Below are positions 8,504 to 18,196 of a stretch of DNA of 64,000 bases, piece after piece. This stretch comes from Lewinella sp. LCG006. GTDB lineage: Bacteria; Bacteroidota; Bacteroidia; Chitinophagales; Saprospiraceae. Location: positions 6,615,802 through 6,679,801 of the forward strand of contig NZ_CP160680.1 of assembly GCF_040784935.1 (NCBI RefSeq). Direction: 5' to 3'. The translations under genes were made by a program, and so were the position numbers. The notes under the pieces were generated by a model, which saw only the letters and a list, made by a program, of their open reading frames with translations, ran no database searches and was not told where the DNA came from. Position 1 is the stretch's first letter. Each line of letters starts with the position of its first letter.

Positions 8504-9583
8504 GTGGCAGGAAGTAATTTTGGCACCCTATTTCGGATCAGTACTTTTGGAGAATCTCACGGTAAAGCCATTGGTGTTATCGTCGATGGTTGCCCGGCTG
8601 GTATCGCCATTGATGAAGATTTCATTCAGGAAGAACTCGCCCGCCGCCGCCCCGGACAAAGCAATATTGTCACCCAGCGCAAGGAAGCTGATGAGGCACA
8701 AATACTTTCCGGTGTCTTCGAAGGTTATTCGACCGGCACCCCTATTGCCATGGTCATTTTCAATGCCGACGCGCGGTCTAAAGATTATAGCCACATCGCC
8801 GACAAGTTTCGTCCTAGTCACGCAGATTATACCTTCCACGCGAAATACGGGGCAAGAGATTACCGGGGTGGCGGGCGCTCTTCCGCCAGAGAAACAGCTG
8901 CCCGGGTGGCAGGAGGAGCCATCGCCAAGCTTTTCCTTCAGCACTATGGGATAGCAATTTTTGCTTACACCTCCCAGGTGGGGAAATTACAACTGAGTAA
9001 AAATTACAACAAGATAAGTAAAGAGTTGATTGAAGCCAATCCTGTTCGCTGCCCTGACCCACAGATGGCCGCAGAGATGGAAGCTTACATCAAGGAGATT
9101 CGTAAAGACGGTGATACGGTGGGAGGGGTCGTCAGCGCCATTGTTCATGGTTGCCCACCTGGCCTGGGAGAACCCGTCTTTGACAAACTCCACGCTGATC
9201 TGGCGAAAGCCATTATGAGCATCAATGCTTGCAAGGGTTTTGAATATGGCTCAGGTTTTGAGGGCGTAAGTATGCGTGGCAGCGAGCACAATGATGCCTT
9301 TTTTCAGGAGGGCGATGAGGTAAAAACGCGCACCAATTACAGCGGTGGCATCCAAGGGGGGATCTCCAATGGAATGGACATCTATTTTCGGGCAGCCTTT
9401 AAACCCGTAGCCACCATTGTCGCTGACCAGGAGTCGGTCAACGAAGCCGGAGAAGCCGTAACGGTTTCCGGCAAGGGCAGACATGACCCTTGTGTAGTTC
9501 CCCGCGCAGTACCCATTGTGGAAGCCATGACAGCCTTGGTACTGGCTGATCATCTGTTGAGACAAAGGGGGAGTCAGAAATAG
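8504..9583 (+). CDS. aroC: Chorismate synthase
   Basis: About 359 residues. It converts 5-enolpyruvylshikimate-3-phosphate to chorismate with reduced FMN, the last shared step of aromatic biosynthesis. Family signatures are intact: [47 protein letters not shown] and [15 protein letters not shown]. The start is not an ATG: GTG at 8504 gives [10 protein letters not shown], which matches the family N-terminus, while GTG at 8498 would add two residues. It is monocistronic and convergent with kdsC. The shikimate kinase gene aroK lies about 9 kb away rather than in an aro operon. Confidence 0.95.
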   Translation: MAGSNFGTLFRISTFGESHGKAIGVIVDGCPAGIAIDEDFIQEELARRRPGQSNIVTQRKEADEAQILSGVFEGYSTGTPIAMVIFNADARSKDYSHIADKFRPSHADYTFHAKYGARDYRGGGRSSARETAARVAGGAIAKLFLQHYGIAIFAYTSQVGKLQLSKNYNKISKELIEANPVRCPDPQMAAEMEAYIKEIRKDGDTVGGVVSAIVHGCPPGLGEPVFDKLHADLAKAIMSINACKGFEYGSGFEGVSMRGSEHNDAFFQEGDEVKTRTNYSGGIQGGISNGMDIYFRAAFKPVATIVADQESVNEAGEAVTVSGKGRHDPCVVPRAVPIVEAMTALVLADHLLRQRGSQK

Positions 9584-9587
9584 GAGT

Positions 9588-9710
9588 GTGTAAAGGTTGG
9601 GTAAGTGTAAAGGTGTAAGGGTAGACGAGACTGTTCGATCTCTAGCATGTATTTTACACCAGATTTGTACAGTCTACCTTTACACATTTACACCCTTCCA
9701 ACTTTTACAC
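9588..9710. repeat. Imperfect 39-nt inverted repeat between convergent genes
   Basis: The left arm 9588-9626 and the reverse complement of 9672-9710 agree at 32 of 39 positions, around a 45-nt loop. Each arm is itself made of near-repeats of GTGTAAAGG/GTGTAAG. It fills nearly the whole gap between aroC and kdsC. It could act as a bidirectional terminator or be a copy of a dispersed palindromic repeat family. No long T-run follows either arm, so simple intrinsic termination is not obvious. Confidence 0.7.
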
Positions 9711-9717
9711 CAACTCC

Positions 9718-10218
9718 CTAAACCTCCCACTGCCCATTCAGTTTCAAAACTTTTTCGATGACGTCGCGGGCACAGCCTTCTCCGCCATTATCACCGGAAA
9801 TGTACTGGGCAATAGCTTTTATCTCGCGAGCAGCATTGGCGGGGCAGGTGGGTAAGCCCACGCGGCGCATTACCTCATAATCCGGCAAATCATCACCCAT
9901 GTAGAGAATACCTGCTTCGTCGAGGTCGTACATATCTACGACTTCCTCGTAGGTTTCCAGTTTATCAGAAATCCCCAGATAGACATCAGATACCCCAAGA
10001 TTTTGTAAACGCACGCGAACCCCCTCTGATTTCCCTCCACTGATGATCACCACCCGGTAGCCTTCCTCCACGGCGCGTTTGATAGCAAAGCCATCGCGAA
10101 TACTCATCTGCCGCAACAACTGGCCATCTTGCATCACCAATACCTGGCTATTTGTGAGCACACCATCAACATCAAAAATAAAGGTGTGGATCTGTCCAAA
10201 GACTTCAAGGTTATTCAT
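9718..10218 (-). CDS. kdsC: KdsC-type HAD phosphatase (KDO 8-phosphate phosphatase)
   Basis: 166 residues from ATG 10218 (MNNLEVFGQIHTFIFDVDGV); the frame is open upstream, but that extension is not conserved-looking. HAD motifs: FIFDVDGVLTNS (nucleophile and acid Asp), IISGGKSEGVRVR (motif II), a conserved Lys in SDKLETYEE, and YMGDDLPDYEVM (motif IV). The C2-capless short form and the NGGEGCARDVIEKVL ending are typical of KdsC, which releases phosphate from KDO-8-phosphate for LPS inner-core synthesis. No other kds genes are nearby. Confidence 0.9.
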   Translation of the reverse strand: MNNLEVFGQIHTFIFDVDGVLTNSQVLVMQDGQLLRQMSIRDGFAIKRAVEEGYRVVIISGGKSEGVRVRLQNLGVSDVYLGISDKLETYEEVVDMYDLDEAGILYMGDDLPDYEVMRRVGLPTCPANAAREIKAIAQYISGDNGGEGCARDVIEKVLKLNGQWEV

Positions 10219-10418
10219 AAAAGCTAAGAAGAGATTAATGAAAAGGATCATTGTTTCACCCGCAAATGTAAGGGCAATATTGCAAAACCTAGGCAACGAT
10301 CATCTTTTGTCATCCAGCAAACAAAGCGAAAATCTCCCAAAACAAGATGCTTTTGAAATGGTTTCGTCAGAGAATTGTGCAAAACAATTCTGCATTAGTA
10401 AACCAAAAAACAATCCAA

Positions 10419-13364
10419 ATGAAAAAGCTTTCTACGCTTTTGTGCCTGTTCATGGCACTCACTCTCAGCCTGTGGAGCCAGGCTTCTGTTCAAATCATCC
10501 ACAACTCCCCTACTCCTGGAACGGATGCTGGCCCCGTTGTTGATATTTACGTCAACGGTGCTTTGCTACCAGAACTGACTGGCGTTGCTTACCGAACTGC
10601 TACGCCTTACCTTACCGTACCTGCAAATGCCGATATCGAGGTAGGTGTTGCACTTAATCCTAGTAGCGGCCCTGCTGATATCATTGCTACTTTCCCCTTG
10701 GGACAATTGGCTGATGGCGAAGTGTATACCGTCACTGCCGCTGGAATCGTTGGCGACATGGATACGCCATTCAACGTTTTTGCGGGTGGTGGCCAAACCA
10801 CCTCCAGTGGAAGCGACCAAGTGGCCATCCAGGCTTTTCATGGTGCTACCAATGCCCCAACCGTAGATGTAGATGCACGATTTGTGGGAAATCTAATTGC
10901 TGATTTAGCTTTCAGCAACTATTCTGGATATTTGGAAGTACCAGCAGGCTCCTATTTCCTCGACGTTAGAGCAGCAGGTGACCCAAATATTGTTGCGACG
11001 TTTGAAGCCAACCTGAGCAGTCTTGGCGGTGGTGCAGCCAATGTCTTTGCCTCGGGTCTACTAGGTGGTTCGCCTGCTTTTGGGCTCTTTGCCGCATTGG
11101 CAGATGGCACCGTGATCGAGTTGCCAGCTGTTTCTTTGGCCACGCTGCAGCTCATCCATAATTCACCTAGCCCTACCGTCGATATTTATGTCAACGGTGC
11201 ACTTTATCAGGATGATTTCGAATACCTTACCGCTACCGCCTTTGCGGAAGTTCCCGCAGGAGTTGAGCTAAATATAGCAGTAGCTCCCGCAAGCAGCGCT
11301 AGTGCTGACGAAGCCATTTTTACCACTTCTGTAACCCTTGAAAATGGTGAGAACTACATCGCTATCGCGAATGGTGTTGTCGGTGATGCAGACTTCCCAT
11401 TCACCATTGCCCTTACGGATGGTGCCCAGCTGACGGGAACCGATGCCAATGCCATTGACTTGCGCGCCTTCCACGGAATTCCCGGTGCACCAGCGGTGGA
11501 TATTTACGAAGGTATAGACGATATTACTCCCTTTGTCAACCTTGCTTACGGAGAATTTTCTGATACGTATGTAGGAATATTCCCGGGACAAAGCTTTTTT
11601 GAAATCCGTCCTACCGGCACCGAAACAACAGTAGGTACCTTGTTTGGCAACCTTAACGGCGGAGGTGGCCTGAGCGGCCTGGTCTTTGCAGGTGGTTTTC
11701 TGGATGCAGACCCACTTTTTAACCTCTATGTTGTTTTAACGAATGGAGCAGTGATTCCATTGACGCCCCTCGCTCCTTTGCAAATCATCCATAATTCTCC
11801 AGCCACCGCCGCTGCGGTAGTGGATTTGTACGCGGGTATTAACCCAACCGAAGCTGTAGATTATTCGCTGATCGCTGATGACCTGGCTTTCCGCACCGCA
11901 ACAAGCCTTAATACCTACTACCCTACCCGAGTACCATTGACGATTGGGGTAGCTCCTGGTAACAGCACTGATGCTGAAGACATTCTCTTCAACTTGCCAG
12001 CGGTGACCCTGGAAGATGGAAAACTGTACACCGCTATTGCCAACGGCATCCCTGGTGATGCTAATTTCCCCTTTGGTTTGGAAATCAATGATGATGCACG
12101 TATCAACAGCAGCGACGAAGGGCTGGTAGGTATCACTGCCTTCCACGGCTCCCCAGGAGCTCCAAACGTAGACATTGCTACCCGCAGCAATGGTGCTACC
12201 GCCATCAGTGATCTTGCTTATGGTGATTTCACTGGTTATCTGGAAGTAGCCAACGTGGCTGAATTCCTCGAATTGAGAGCAGCTGGTGACCCCAACCTGG
12301 TAGCAACGTTTGACGCAAGTGTGTTAGAAGCGATTGGTGGCGTAGCAGTAACCGTTTTTGCTTCCGGCATTTTAGGTGACGAACCTGCTTTTGGTCTTTT
12401 TGCGGCACTTCCTAATGGCGATGTAGCTGAACTAGGCGCTGTAAGTCGCTTGCAAATCATTCACAACTCTCCCGACCCAACGGTTGATATTTACGTGAAC
12501 GGTACCAATGCGGTTCCTGGGCTGACCTTCCGTAGTGCTACGGGCATGATCGATCTACCTACTCGTACTCCCATTGATATTGCAGTAGTGCCTGCGGGTG
12601 CAGAGATTGGCAGTGCTGTCGCTACATTAGATGGTGTTGTTTTAGAAGATGGCAAAGTATACCTGGCTATGGCCAGTGGTATTGTAGGGGATGCAACGAC
12701 TCCCTTTAATGTGGTCATCAACGACCTGGGGCGCGATCGTGCAGCAGATGCTAATCAAGTAGATTTGGTCTTGTTCCATGGTGCTCCTGATGCCCCTACG
12801 GTAGACGTCGTAGTTGAAGATGGGCCAGTACTATTTGACAATATCGAATACGGTAATTTCAGTGACTATCTAGGCGTTGCTCCTGCCGCTTACGTTTTGG
12901 ATGTTACGCCAGCTGACGACAATACGGTAGTCGTTAAAAAGTACGATGCCGACCTTACCTCGCTGGTTGGTCAGGCTGCCGTGGTATTTGCTTCTGGATT
13001 TTTAACACCAGATACAGCTCCAGCCTTTGAAACCTGGGTAGCACTTACAGATGGCACGACCTTCCCGCTGGCGGAAATTGTAAACACCAACGAGATTCCT
13101 GGTACACTGGATGCTTACCGTGTATTCCCCAACCCTGCACGTACAATTACTACAGTTGACTTTAATTTGACAGAACCCACGGAAATTTTAATAAATCTCG
13201 TGAACCAAGAAGGTAGGGTATTGTTGAATAAATCGTTCGGACAATTGGGAGCGGGCAATTACCGTGAACAACTGAACCTGGGCAACTGGCCTGCTGGCTT
13301 ATACCAACTGCAATTGGTAACTCCTGAGGGACAAGCTACACTGCCTTTGCTTTTGATAAAATAG
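10419..13364 (+). CDS. Secreted DUF4397 repeat protein with T9SS type A sorting domain
   Basis: 981 residues from ATG 10419, which starts a clean signal peptide (MKKLSTLLCLFMALTLSLWS). The body is four modules of about 220 residues. Each has an IIHNSPxPxVDIYVNG half (starting near residues 24, 243, 454, 677) and a FHGxxxAPxVDV half (near 134, 345, 569, 779), i.e. eight DUF4397-type beta-sandwich half-repeats. From about residue 895 follows YRVFPNPARTITTVDF and a final LYQLQLVTPEG segment, the type A signal recognised and removed by the type IX secretion system. The protein is therefore expected outside the cell or on its surface; the ligand is unknown. It has its own terminator and no operon partner. 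Confidence 0.9.
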   Translation: MKKLSTLLCLFMALTLSLWSQASVQIIHNSPTPGTDAGPVVDIYVNGALLPELTGVAYRTATPYLTVPANADIEVGVALNPSSGPADIIATFPLGQLADGEVYTVTAAGIVGDMDTPFNVFAGGGQTTSSGSDQVAIQAFHGATNAPTVDVDARFVGNLIADLAFSNYSGYLEVPAGSYFLDVRAAGDPNIVATFEANLSSLGGGAANVFASGLLGGSPAFGLFAALADGTVIELPAVSLATLQLIHNSPSPTVDIYVNGALYQDDFEYLTATAFAEVPAGVELNIAVAPASSASADEAIFTTSVTLENGENYIAIANGVVGDADFPFTIALTDGAQLTGTDANAIDLRAFHGIPGAPAVDIYEGIDDITPFVNLAYGEFSDTYVGIFPGQSFFEIRPTGTETTVGTLFGNLNGGGGLSGLVFAGGFLDADPLFNLYVVLTNGAVIPLTPLAPLQIIHNSPATAAAVVDLYAGINPTEAVDYSLIADDLAFRTATSLNTYYPTRVPLTIGVAPGNSTDAEDILFNLPAVTLEDGKLYTAIANGIPGDANFPFGLEINDDARINSSDEGLVGITAFHGSPGAPNVDIATRSNGATAISDLAYGDFTGYLEVANVAEFLELRAAGDPNLVATFDASVLEAIGGVAVTVFASGILGDEPAFGLFAALPNGDVAELGAVSRLQIIHNSPDPTVDIYVNGTNAVPGLTFRSATGMIDLPTRTPIDIAVVPAGAEIGSAVATLDGVVLEDGKVYLAMASGIVGDATTPFNVVINDLGRDRAADANQVDLVLFHGAPDAPTVDVVVEDGPVLFDNIEYGNFSDYLGVAPAAYVLDVTPADDNTVVVKKYDADLTSLVGQAAVVFASGFLTPDTAPAFETWVALTDGTTFPLAEIVNTNEIPGTLDAYRVFPNPARTITTVDFNLTEPTEILINLVNQEGRVLLNKSFGQLGAGNYREQLNLGNWPAGLYQLQLVTPEGQATLPLLLIK

Positions 13365-13393
13365 GATTTTTCAAGTTTAGATAGGTGGTTTTG

Positions 13394-13428
13394 AGGCGCA
13401 TTCCCTTTTGGTGAATGCGCCTTTTTTA
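13394..13428 (+). terminator. Rho-independent terminator after the DUF4397 gene
   Basis: A perfect 10-bp stem (AGGCGCATTC 13394-13403 with GAATGCGCCT 13413-13422) is followed by a T6 run. It lies 30 nt past the stop codon. Confidence 0.9.
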
Positions 13429-13441
13429 TGGACTATATTTG
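13407..13441 (+). promoter_or_regulatory. Putative Bacteroidota promoter for the tandem AAA+ gene
   Basis: TTTG at 13407-13410 and a perfect TATATTTG at 13434-13441, spaced 23 nt. Transcription would start near 13448, about 70 nt before the ATG at 13520. The -33 box lies inside the loop of the preceding terminator, so the two signals are packed together. Confidence 0.5.
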
Positions 13442-13519
13442 TATATGTGGCGAAAAGGTCAGACCTTCATAGGCAACAAAAAAATTCCCTTCTAAAACGA
13501 TAGCCGTCTACCTTTACCT

Positions 13520-16141
13520 ATGGCCGAAGAAGCGCACTCAAATCCTACCAGAGAAAATTTTAAGTTCAAAGAACTTAGGGTATACTCCTCTACGGAATGG
13601 TTAGCGGACAACCGGAAGAAATACCGTCAGGTTTTTGATCGCTACACCACTACTTTTGTCTACGCAGAACTTTCTTTTTACAACCGCCTTTTTGATGAAG
13701 AAGACTGGGATGTTGCGGTAGACATGGTCTGCTATTCTTTACGCAAAGGGAAGCGTGAAATCTGCCGTCTAAGCCTGAATAAAAAAATCAGCAAGTACGA
13801 CAATATTGCTTACGTCCGCGAAGGTTGGGGTAACAAGGCAGAAGGTAGTTTTTGGAAAAAAGGCACTTATTACTGGGAAGTTTTTCTGGACGGGCAAAAG
13901 GTGGGTTCAAAATACTTTTACATTGAGGACGCCAATCAAGAGCCTCATCCTGAAGAAAACCCCTACCTCGAAGTACAAAGCCTCCGGCTGTACGAGGGCC
14001 CTTATGATGATGTCAACGAAGATGACCGCAAGTACTTCAAAGCTTTCAACTGTGAAGAAACGCGCTACATTTACATTGAAATACTGCTCAAAAACCTCCT
14101 CCCAGAGAAAAACTGGCAATGCGAACTTTTCACGAAGTTCTTTAATAATGCGCGCGAATTAAAAGGGCAAGTTGTCCGACTTCAAAGGGTAGAAAAAGGT
14201 AAAGATACCATCCAGCTCACCGCCGGATGGGGCTCCAATGTTCAAGGTTCCTGGCGGAAAGATCGCTACACCGTTGAACTCGTTTTTATGGATGAACTCT
14301 TGGCGAGTATTCCCTTTGAAGTGGGCGTAGACTATATTGAAGGCGACCCCGCCGTTTGGTTACCCAATCGTACCGCAGCAGTTGTATTGGCGCCAGAAGA
14401 AGGAGACAGCCGTACTTTCTCAGAAGTGGTCGAAAATCTTGATGACTTGATTGGCTTAAAAACCATCAAAAAGCAAGTCAAAGAACACGCCCAGTACATC
14501 CAATTCCTGCAACTACGCCGGGACAAAGGCTTTGTAGAAAAGGATGAAATCAACGTTCATTCGGTTTTCATTGGCAACCCTGGCACGGGTAAGACCACCG
14601 TAGCCAGCATGATGGGCAAGCTCTACCACAAAATGGGGCTACTCAGCAAGGGTCATGTACATAGCGTTGACCGGGTGGATCTAGTAGGTGAATACATCGG
14701 ACAAACCGCGCCCAAGGTAAAAGAAGCCATTGAAAAAGCGCGTGGCGGCGTTTTGTTTGTTGACGAAGCGTATTCCCTGGCGCGTTCTCAGGACGACTCC
14801 AAAGATTTTGGTCGGGAAGTGATCGAAATACTTGTCAAAGAAATGAGTAATGGCCCTGGTGACCTGGCGGTTATCGCTGCTGGCTATCCTCGGGAAATGA
14901 AATATTTTCTCGATAGCAACCCAGGCTTAAAATCCCGATTTAAGCACCGCTTTGAATTTCCCGATTACCTGCCCCAGGAGCTTACCCAAATTGCTCGCTT
15001 TGCTGCGCAGCACATGGAGGTCCTCCTTTCGCCAACAGCGGCACAAAAGATTGACATCATTATTACGGAAGCTTTCCGAAACCGTGATCGCTCTTTTGGC
15101 AATGCCCGTTTCGTCTTTGATCTGGTGGAAAAAGCAAAGATCAATCTTGGCTTGCGCATCATGGCTCATCCCCAACCACGGCAGCTGGCGATAGAAGAAT
15201 TGAGGCTGATCACTGCCGAAGATGTAGATCAGATAAATACCGGAATGCTCAAGCAACTTCCTGACATTCCGGTAGATGAAGCCTTGCTGGAGGAAAGCCT
15301 GGAGGAATTAGATGCCCTCATTGGCATGAAAAATGTGAAGGAACAGATCAGGGAGATGGTTCAATTGGTGAGATACTATCGCCTTTCAAAAAAAGATGTA
15401 CTCCATCGCTTTTTTCTTCACACTGTTTTTGTGGGCAACCCCGGGACAGGAAAAACGACCGTAGCGCGTATTCTCACTAAAATATATAAAGCGCTGGGCG
15501 TACTGGAACGCGGTCACATGATCGAAACCGATCGCCAGGGCATGGTGGCAGGCTACGTTGGCCAAACGGCAACAAAAACGACAGAAAAAATTGATGAAGC
15601 ACTCGGAGGAGTACTTTTCATCGACGAGGCTTATGCCCTCACCCAGCGTTCCGGCAGTAGTCAGGGTGACTTTGGTGATGAAGCGATACAAACACTTCTC
15701 AAACGCATGGAAGACCAACGCGGTCAGTTTTTTGTCTTCGTGGCGGGCTATCCCGACAACATGGAGCGCTTCCTAAAAGCCAATCCAGGTCTCAGTTCTC
15801 GCTTTGATAAAACACTGCGTTTTGAGGATTACTCCCCGGATGAGTTGGTACAGATTGCGGAAAAGATGTTTCAAGACCAGGATCTTCTTCTCGCTGGAGC
15901 GGCACATACCCATCTAGTTCGTTACCTCAACTTTGTCCACGCTTTACGCGATAAGTTTTTTGGGAATGCTCGTACGGTTCGTAAAATCGTGGAGGAAGTT
16001 ATCAAAGCACACGACCTCAGGCTGGCAGCGGCAAAGGGAGAGTTATTGGCAAATGAAATCACGCTTGCAGACGCGCAAGTCTTAATAATGGATAAAAATA
16101 GCCTACAGTTTACCCGGCCAACTATTGGTTTCCGGAAATAG
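13520..16141 (+). CDS. Tandem AAA+ ATPase (CbbX/SpoVK type) with duplicated N-terminal domain
   Basis: 873 residues. Residues about 20-150 and 155-280 look like two copies of one beta-rich domain: both run from an LRxY start through an acidic segment to a GWG..(V/A)(E/Q)GSF/W..K..Y.VE/WEVF..D pattern. Two AAA+ modules of the CbbX/SpoVK/EccA family follow. Walker [12 protein letters not shown] occurs near residues 352 and 638, and Walker [11 protein letters not shown] / [10 protein letters not shown] near 411 and 699. Arg fingers (SRFKHR, SRFDKT) are present in both. Relatives remodel other protein complexes; the target here is unknown and the N-terminal pair is the likely adaptor. The gene is single, with its own promoter, and its stop is 3 nt from the convergent ybbR-like stop. 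Confidence 0.85.
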   Translation: MAEEAHSNPTRENFKFKELRVYSSTEWLADNRKKYRQVFDRYTTTFVYAELSFYNRLFDEEDWDVAVDMVCYSLRKGKREICRLSLNKKISKYDNIAYVREGWGNKAEGSFWKKGTYYWEVFLDGQKVGSKYFYIEDANQEPHPEENPYLEVQSLRLYEGPYDDVNEDDRKYFKAFNCEETRYIYIEILLKNLLPEKNWQCELFTKFFNNARELKGQVVRLQRVEKGKDTIQLTAGWGSNVQGSWRKDRYTVELVFMDELLASIPFEVGVDYIEGDPAVWLPNRTAAVVLAPEEGDSRTFSEVVENLDDLIGLKTIKKQVKEHAQYIQFLQLRRDKGFVEKDEINVHSVFIGNPGTGKTTVASMMGKLYHKMGLLSKGHVHSVDRVDLVGEYIGQTAPKVKEAIEKARGGVLFVDEAYSLARSQDDSKDFGREVIEILVKEMSNGPGDLAVIAAGYPREMKYFLDSNPGLKSRFKHRFEFPDYLPQELTQIARFAAQHMEVLLSPTAAQKIDIIITEAFRNRDRSFGNARFVFDLVEKAKINLGLRIMAHPQPRQLAIEELRLITAEDVDQINTGMLKQLPDIPVDEALLEESLEELDALIGMKNVKEQIREMVQLVRYYRLSKKDVLHRFFLHTVFVGNPGTGKTTVARILTKIYKALGVLERGHMIETDRQGMVAGYVGQTATKTTEKIDEALGGVLFIDEAYALTQRSGSSQGDFGDEAIQTLLKRMEDQRGQFFVFVAGYPDNMERFLKANPGLSSRFDKTLRFEDYSPDELVQIAEKMFQDQDLLLAGAAHTHLVRYLNFVHALRDKFFGNARTVRKIVEEVIKAHDLRLAAAKGELLANEITLADAQVLIMDKNSLQFTRPTIGFRK

Positions 16142-16144
16142 ATA

Positions 16145-17110
16145 TCACTGATCGGTAGGCTTAATCACAAAAAATTCGATCGCCCGAGGAGTAATCAGCG
16201 CATTGTGTAAGTAAGCTGGAGATTGCACCAACTCCAGTGGAACTGTGTTCTTACCTTCCCGGATAAAAGACTTCTTTAAATCCGCAATCAAGCGAAAGTC
16301 AGCTGCTGAAATGTCATTATAATGCCTCAAACCAATGACGCACTTGATTAAAGCTTTGTCTGGAAACAAACGAATACTGTCGGCTAAGGGATTCACCACT
16401 TCTACATCTACAAAAATGCTCTTTTCTGTAAAGCGCTCGACCGGCACTTGTACTTGAATAGCATCGGGAGCCACACGCAGGCCATCTTCAGGAATTCTCA
16501 ATGAAAGTTGTCCGATGTAATCTTTACTCAAATCCTCCAAAATGAGGCTGTCTGCAGCCCAAAATGTAAGTGCCGCAATTTGGCTTGCCGGGCCAGTGAT
16601 CCAAACAGAATCAGGTGTGATGATGATTGAATCCGCCAAATGATGCTCTTCCGCAAACGACAGCGTTGAAAAAAGACGAACTGGTAATAATAGTTGCTCC
16701 TGTTCTTCCAATGCTATCCGAACCCCGTCAAAAACCAGGTTCGTTATTTCTACTTCTTTGTCGTTGACGATATCGTCCAGATCCGTTCGAATCTGAGTAG
16801 GTGTCAAATTAAACACAGAATGGTCGGGGACAGCATAAGCCAGTTCATACTTACGGCCAAGTATGCCTGCCATCAAAAAATACCAACCCTGAGCAGTAAG
16901 ATTAACAATCAGCGATTCGGGAGGAGGCGTAACAAATGCTTTGCCCTGAGGCAACTCATACTGAAGAGCTACCGTACGTACCACGGTATACTCTTTAGAA
17001 AACTTCACCAATATCCAAAACACAAAGGCAAAACCCAGACAAATCGCCAGAATAATGCGATCCTCCGGCGATATGTCTGCAAGTGGGTTTTTAATTTTTA
17101 GTCGCTTCAT
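16145..17110 (-). CDS. YbbR-like domain protein, membrane anchored
   Basis: About 321 residues from ATG 17110 (MKRLKIKNPLADISPEDRI). One N-terminal transmembrane segment (ILAICLGFAFVFWILVKF, about residues 22-40) is followed by extracytoplasmic YbbR-type repeats, for example LPVRLFSTLSFAEEHHL and VQVPVERFTEKSIFVDVEV. In Firmicutes the family member CdaR regulates the diadenylate cyclase; in Bacteroidota the partner is not clear. The start overlaps yajC by 20 nt. The order DUF1573 - yajC - ybbR-like recurs in this phylum. It is convergent with, and almost touches, the AAA+ gene. Confidence 0.85.
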   Translation of the reverse strand: MKRLKIKNPLADISPEDRIILAICLGFAFVFWILVKFSKEYTVVRTVALQYELPQGKAFVTPPPESLIVNLTAQGWYFLMAGILGRKYELAYAVPDHSVFNLTPTQIRTDLDDIVNDKEVEITNLVFDGVRIALEEQEQLLLPVRLFSTLSFAEEHHLADSIIITPDSVWITGPASQIAALTFWAADSLILEDLSKDYIGQLSLRIPEDGLRVAPDAIQVQVPVERFTEKSIFVDVEVVNPLADSIRLFPDKALIKCVIGLRHYNDISAADFRLIADLKKSFIREGKNTVPLELVQSPAYLHNALITPRAIEFFVIKPTDQ

Positions 17111-17411
17111 TAAAGAAAGCATCAGTCATTTCTTTAGAAATGGCACTCCGAGTGAAAGGGATAAATACTTTTCCTACTTCAAGTACAATGGTCTTGTCTT
17201 CAATCTTGTTGATTTTCCCAATGATACCACTGGCCGTGACAACGTCATCGCCTTTCGCTAGATTTTTCATAAATTCTCCCTGCTCACGCTGGCGTTTTGC
17301 CTGGGGGCGAATAAGGAAAAGCCAAAAAATAAGCAACATTGCTCCGAAAAATACAAGTTGAACCATTCCTCCACCGGAAGCAGCTTGTAATAGTAATGTG
17401 GAAAACTCCAT
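17091..17411 (-). CDS. yajC: Preprotein translocase subunit YajC
   Basis: 106 residues. An N-terminal hydrophobic segment (VQLVFFGAMLLIFWLFLIRP) ends in the signature RPQAKRQREQGEFMKNLAKG, followed by GDDVVTASGIIGKINKIED, the small SH3-like domain. YajC associates with SecDF in the inner membrane during protein export. It overlaps the downstream ybbR-like gene by 20 nt and follows the DUF1573 gene by 55 nt, so the three are probably co-transcribed. Confidence 0.95.
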   Translation of the reverse strand: MEFSTLLLQAASGGGMVQLVFFGAMLLIFWLFLIRPQAKRQREQGEFMKNLAKGDDVVTASGIIGKINKIEDKTIVLEVGKVFIPFTRSAISKEMTDAFFNEATKN

Positions 17412-17466
17412 ATAAATAGCTGGTTTTATTGATACCCAAAGGTAATCATCTTAATCTAAATTCCGA

Positions 17467-17955
17467 CTAACTACTTTTTCCATCCACATGTCCATTGAGG
17501 TAAACAACTGTTTTCGCAGGAATTGTATTGGCCGTAATGGTGATGGGCTTATTTTGGTTGCCACTTTTATTCTTGGTATCAAAACGAACCGGAATCACCC
17601 CACCTTCTCCTGGAGCAATCGGCGTCTTGGGCCAATCTGCTACGGTGCATCCGCAAGTTGATCTCACGTCGCTGATAATAAGCGGTACTTTTCCTTCATT
17701 GGTAAACGTAAAATCGTGGGTAACCACAGCCCCTTCTTCAACACTGGAGAACTCATAAGTAGCGCTGGAAAAAGTAATCTTAGCCACATTACTGGTATCT
17801 ACCTCTTCCTGATCAGCCGTTACTGGATTACGGATAATTTCAGCGATCCCTCCTTCAATATCCTGAGCTCGGTTATTTTCGTCGTTAGTTGGGTTACGCT
17901 CCTTGCAAGCAACGAACCCCAAAATAACCAGAAGAAAAATCATATTCTTTAACAT
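17467..17955 (-). CDS. DUF1573 lipoprotein
   Basis: 162 residues from ATG 17955. The lipobox ILGFVAC places Cys near residue 17, so it is an exported lipoprotein. The C-terminal 100 residues are one DUF1573 immunoglobulin-like domain: HDFTFTNEGKVPLIISDV, STCGCTVADWPKTPIAPGE and PVRFDTKNKSGNQNKPITI. The family often sits beside yajC and ybbR in this phylum; its biochemical role is not known. A further ATG three codons upstream (17964) is possible. Confidence 0.88.
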   Translation of the reverse strand: MLKNMIFLLVILGFVACKERNPTNDENNRAQDIEGGIAEIIRNPVTADQEEVDTSNVAKITFSSATYEFSSVEEGAVVTHDFTFTNEGKVPLIISDVRSTCGCTVADWPKTPIAPGEGGVIPVRFDTKNKSGNQNKPITITANTIPAKTVVYLNGHVDGKSS

Positions 17956-18196
17956 AAAAGGCACTTTTTTTGATGCACACTAAATTACAGAAGGTCATAT
18001 TTTCAAGCAACAAAGGTAATTTTTTTCACGCAAAAGAAGCCTCCTAACGAGTGAACTCACCTTCCTGCTTAGGTAGCTAATCCCGGCACCTTCTAACTTT
18101 CATCGTTCTATGGCTTTCGGCAAATGCGTGATGTCCTTCTCTTTTTTCCCTTAGAAAATGTTATTTTCGTTTTTACCACCAAAGCTTAGTAGTTTG
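17956..18196. other. Intergenic stretch, no gene
   Basis: AT-rich DNA between the divergent DUF1573 and aroK genes. I see no supported ORF or RNA gene in this part; the palindrome at 18197-18317 occupies the remainder. Promoters for both genes are expected here, but I find no clear TTTG/TAnnTTTG pair. Confidence 0.5.

Noticed and set aside
10566-12721. Series of antisense ORFs inside the DUF4397 gene
   Set aside because: They recur at the same place in each repeat module, as expected for shadows of a repetitive coding sequence with biased codons.
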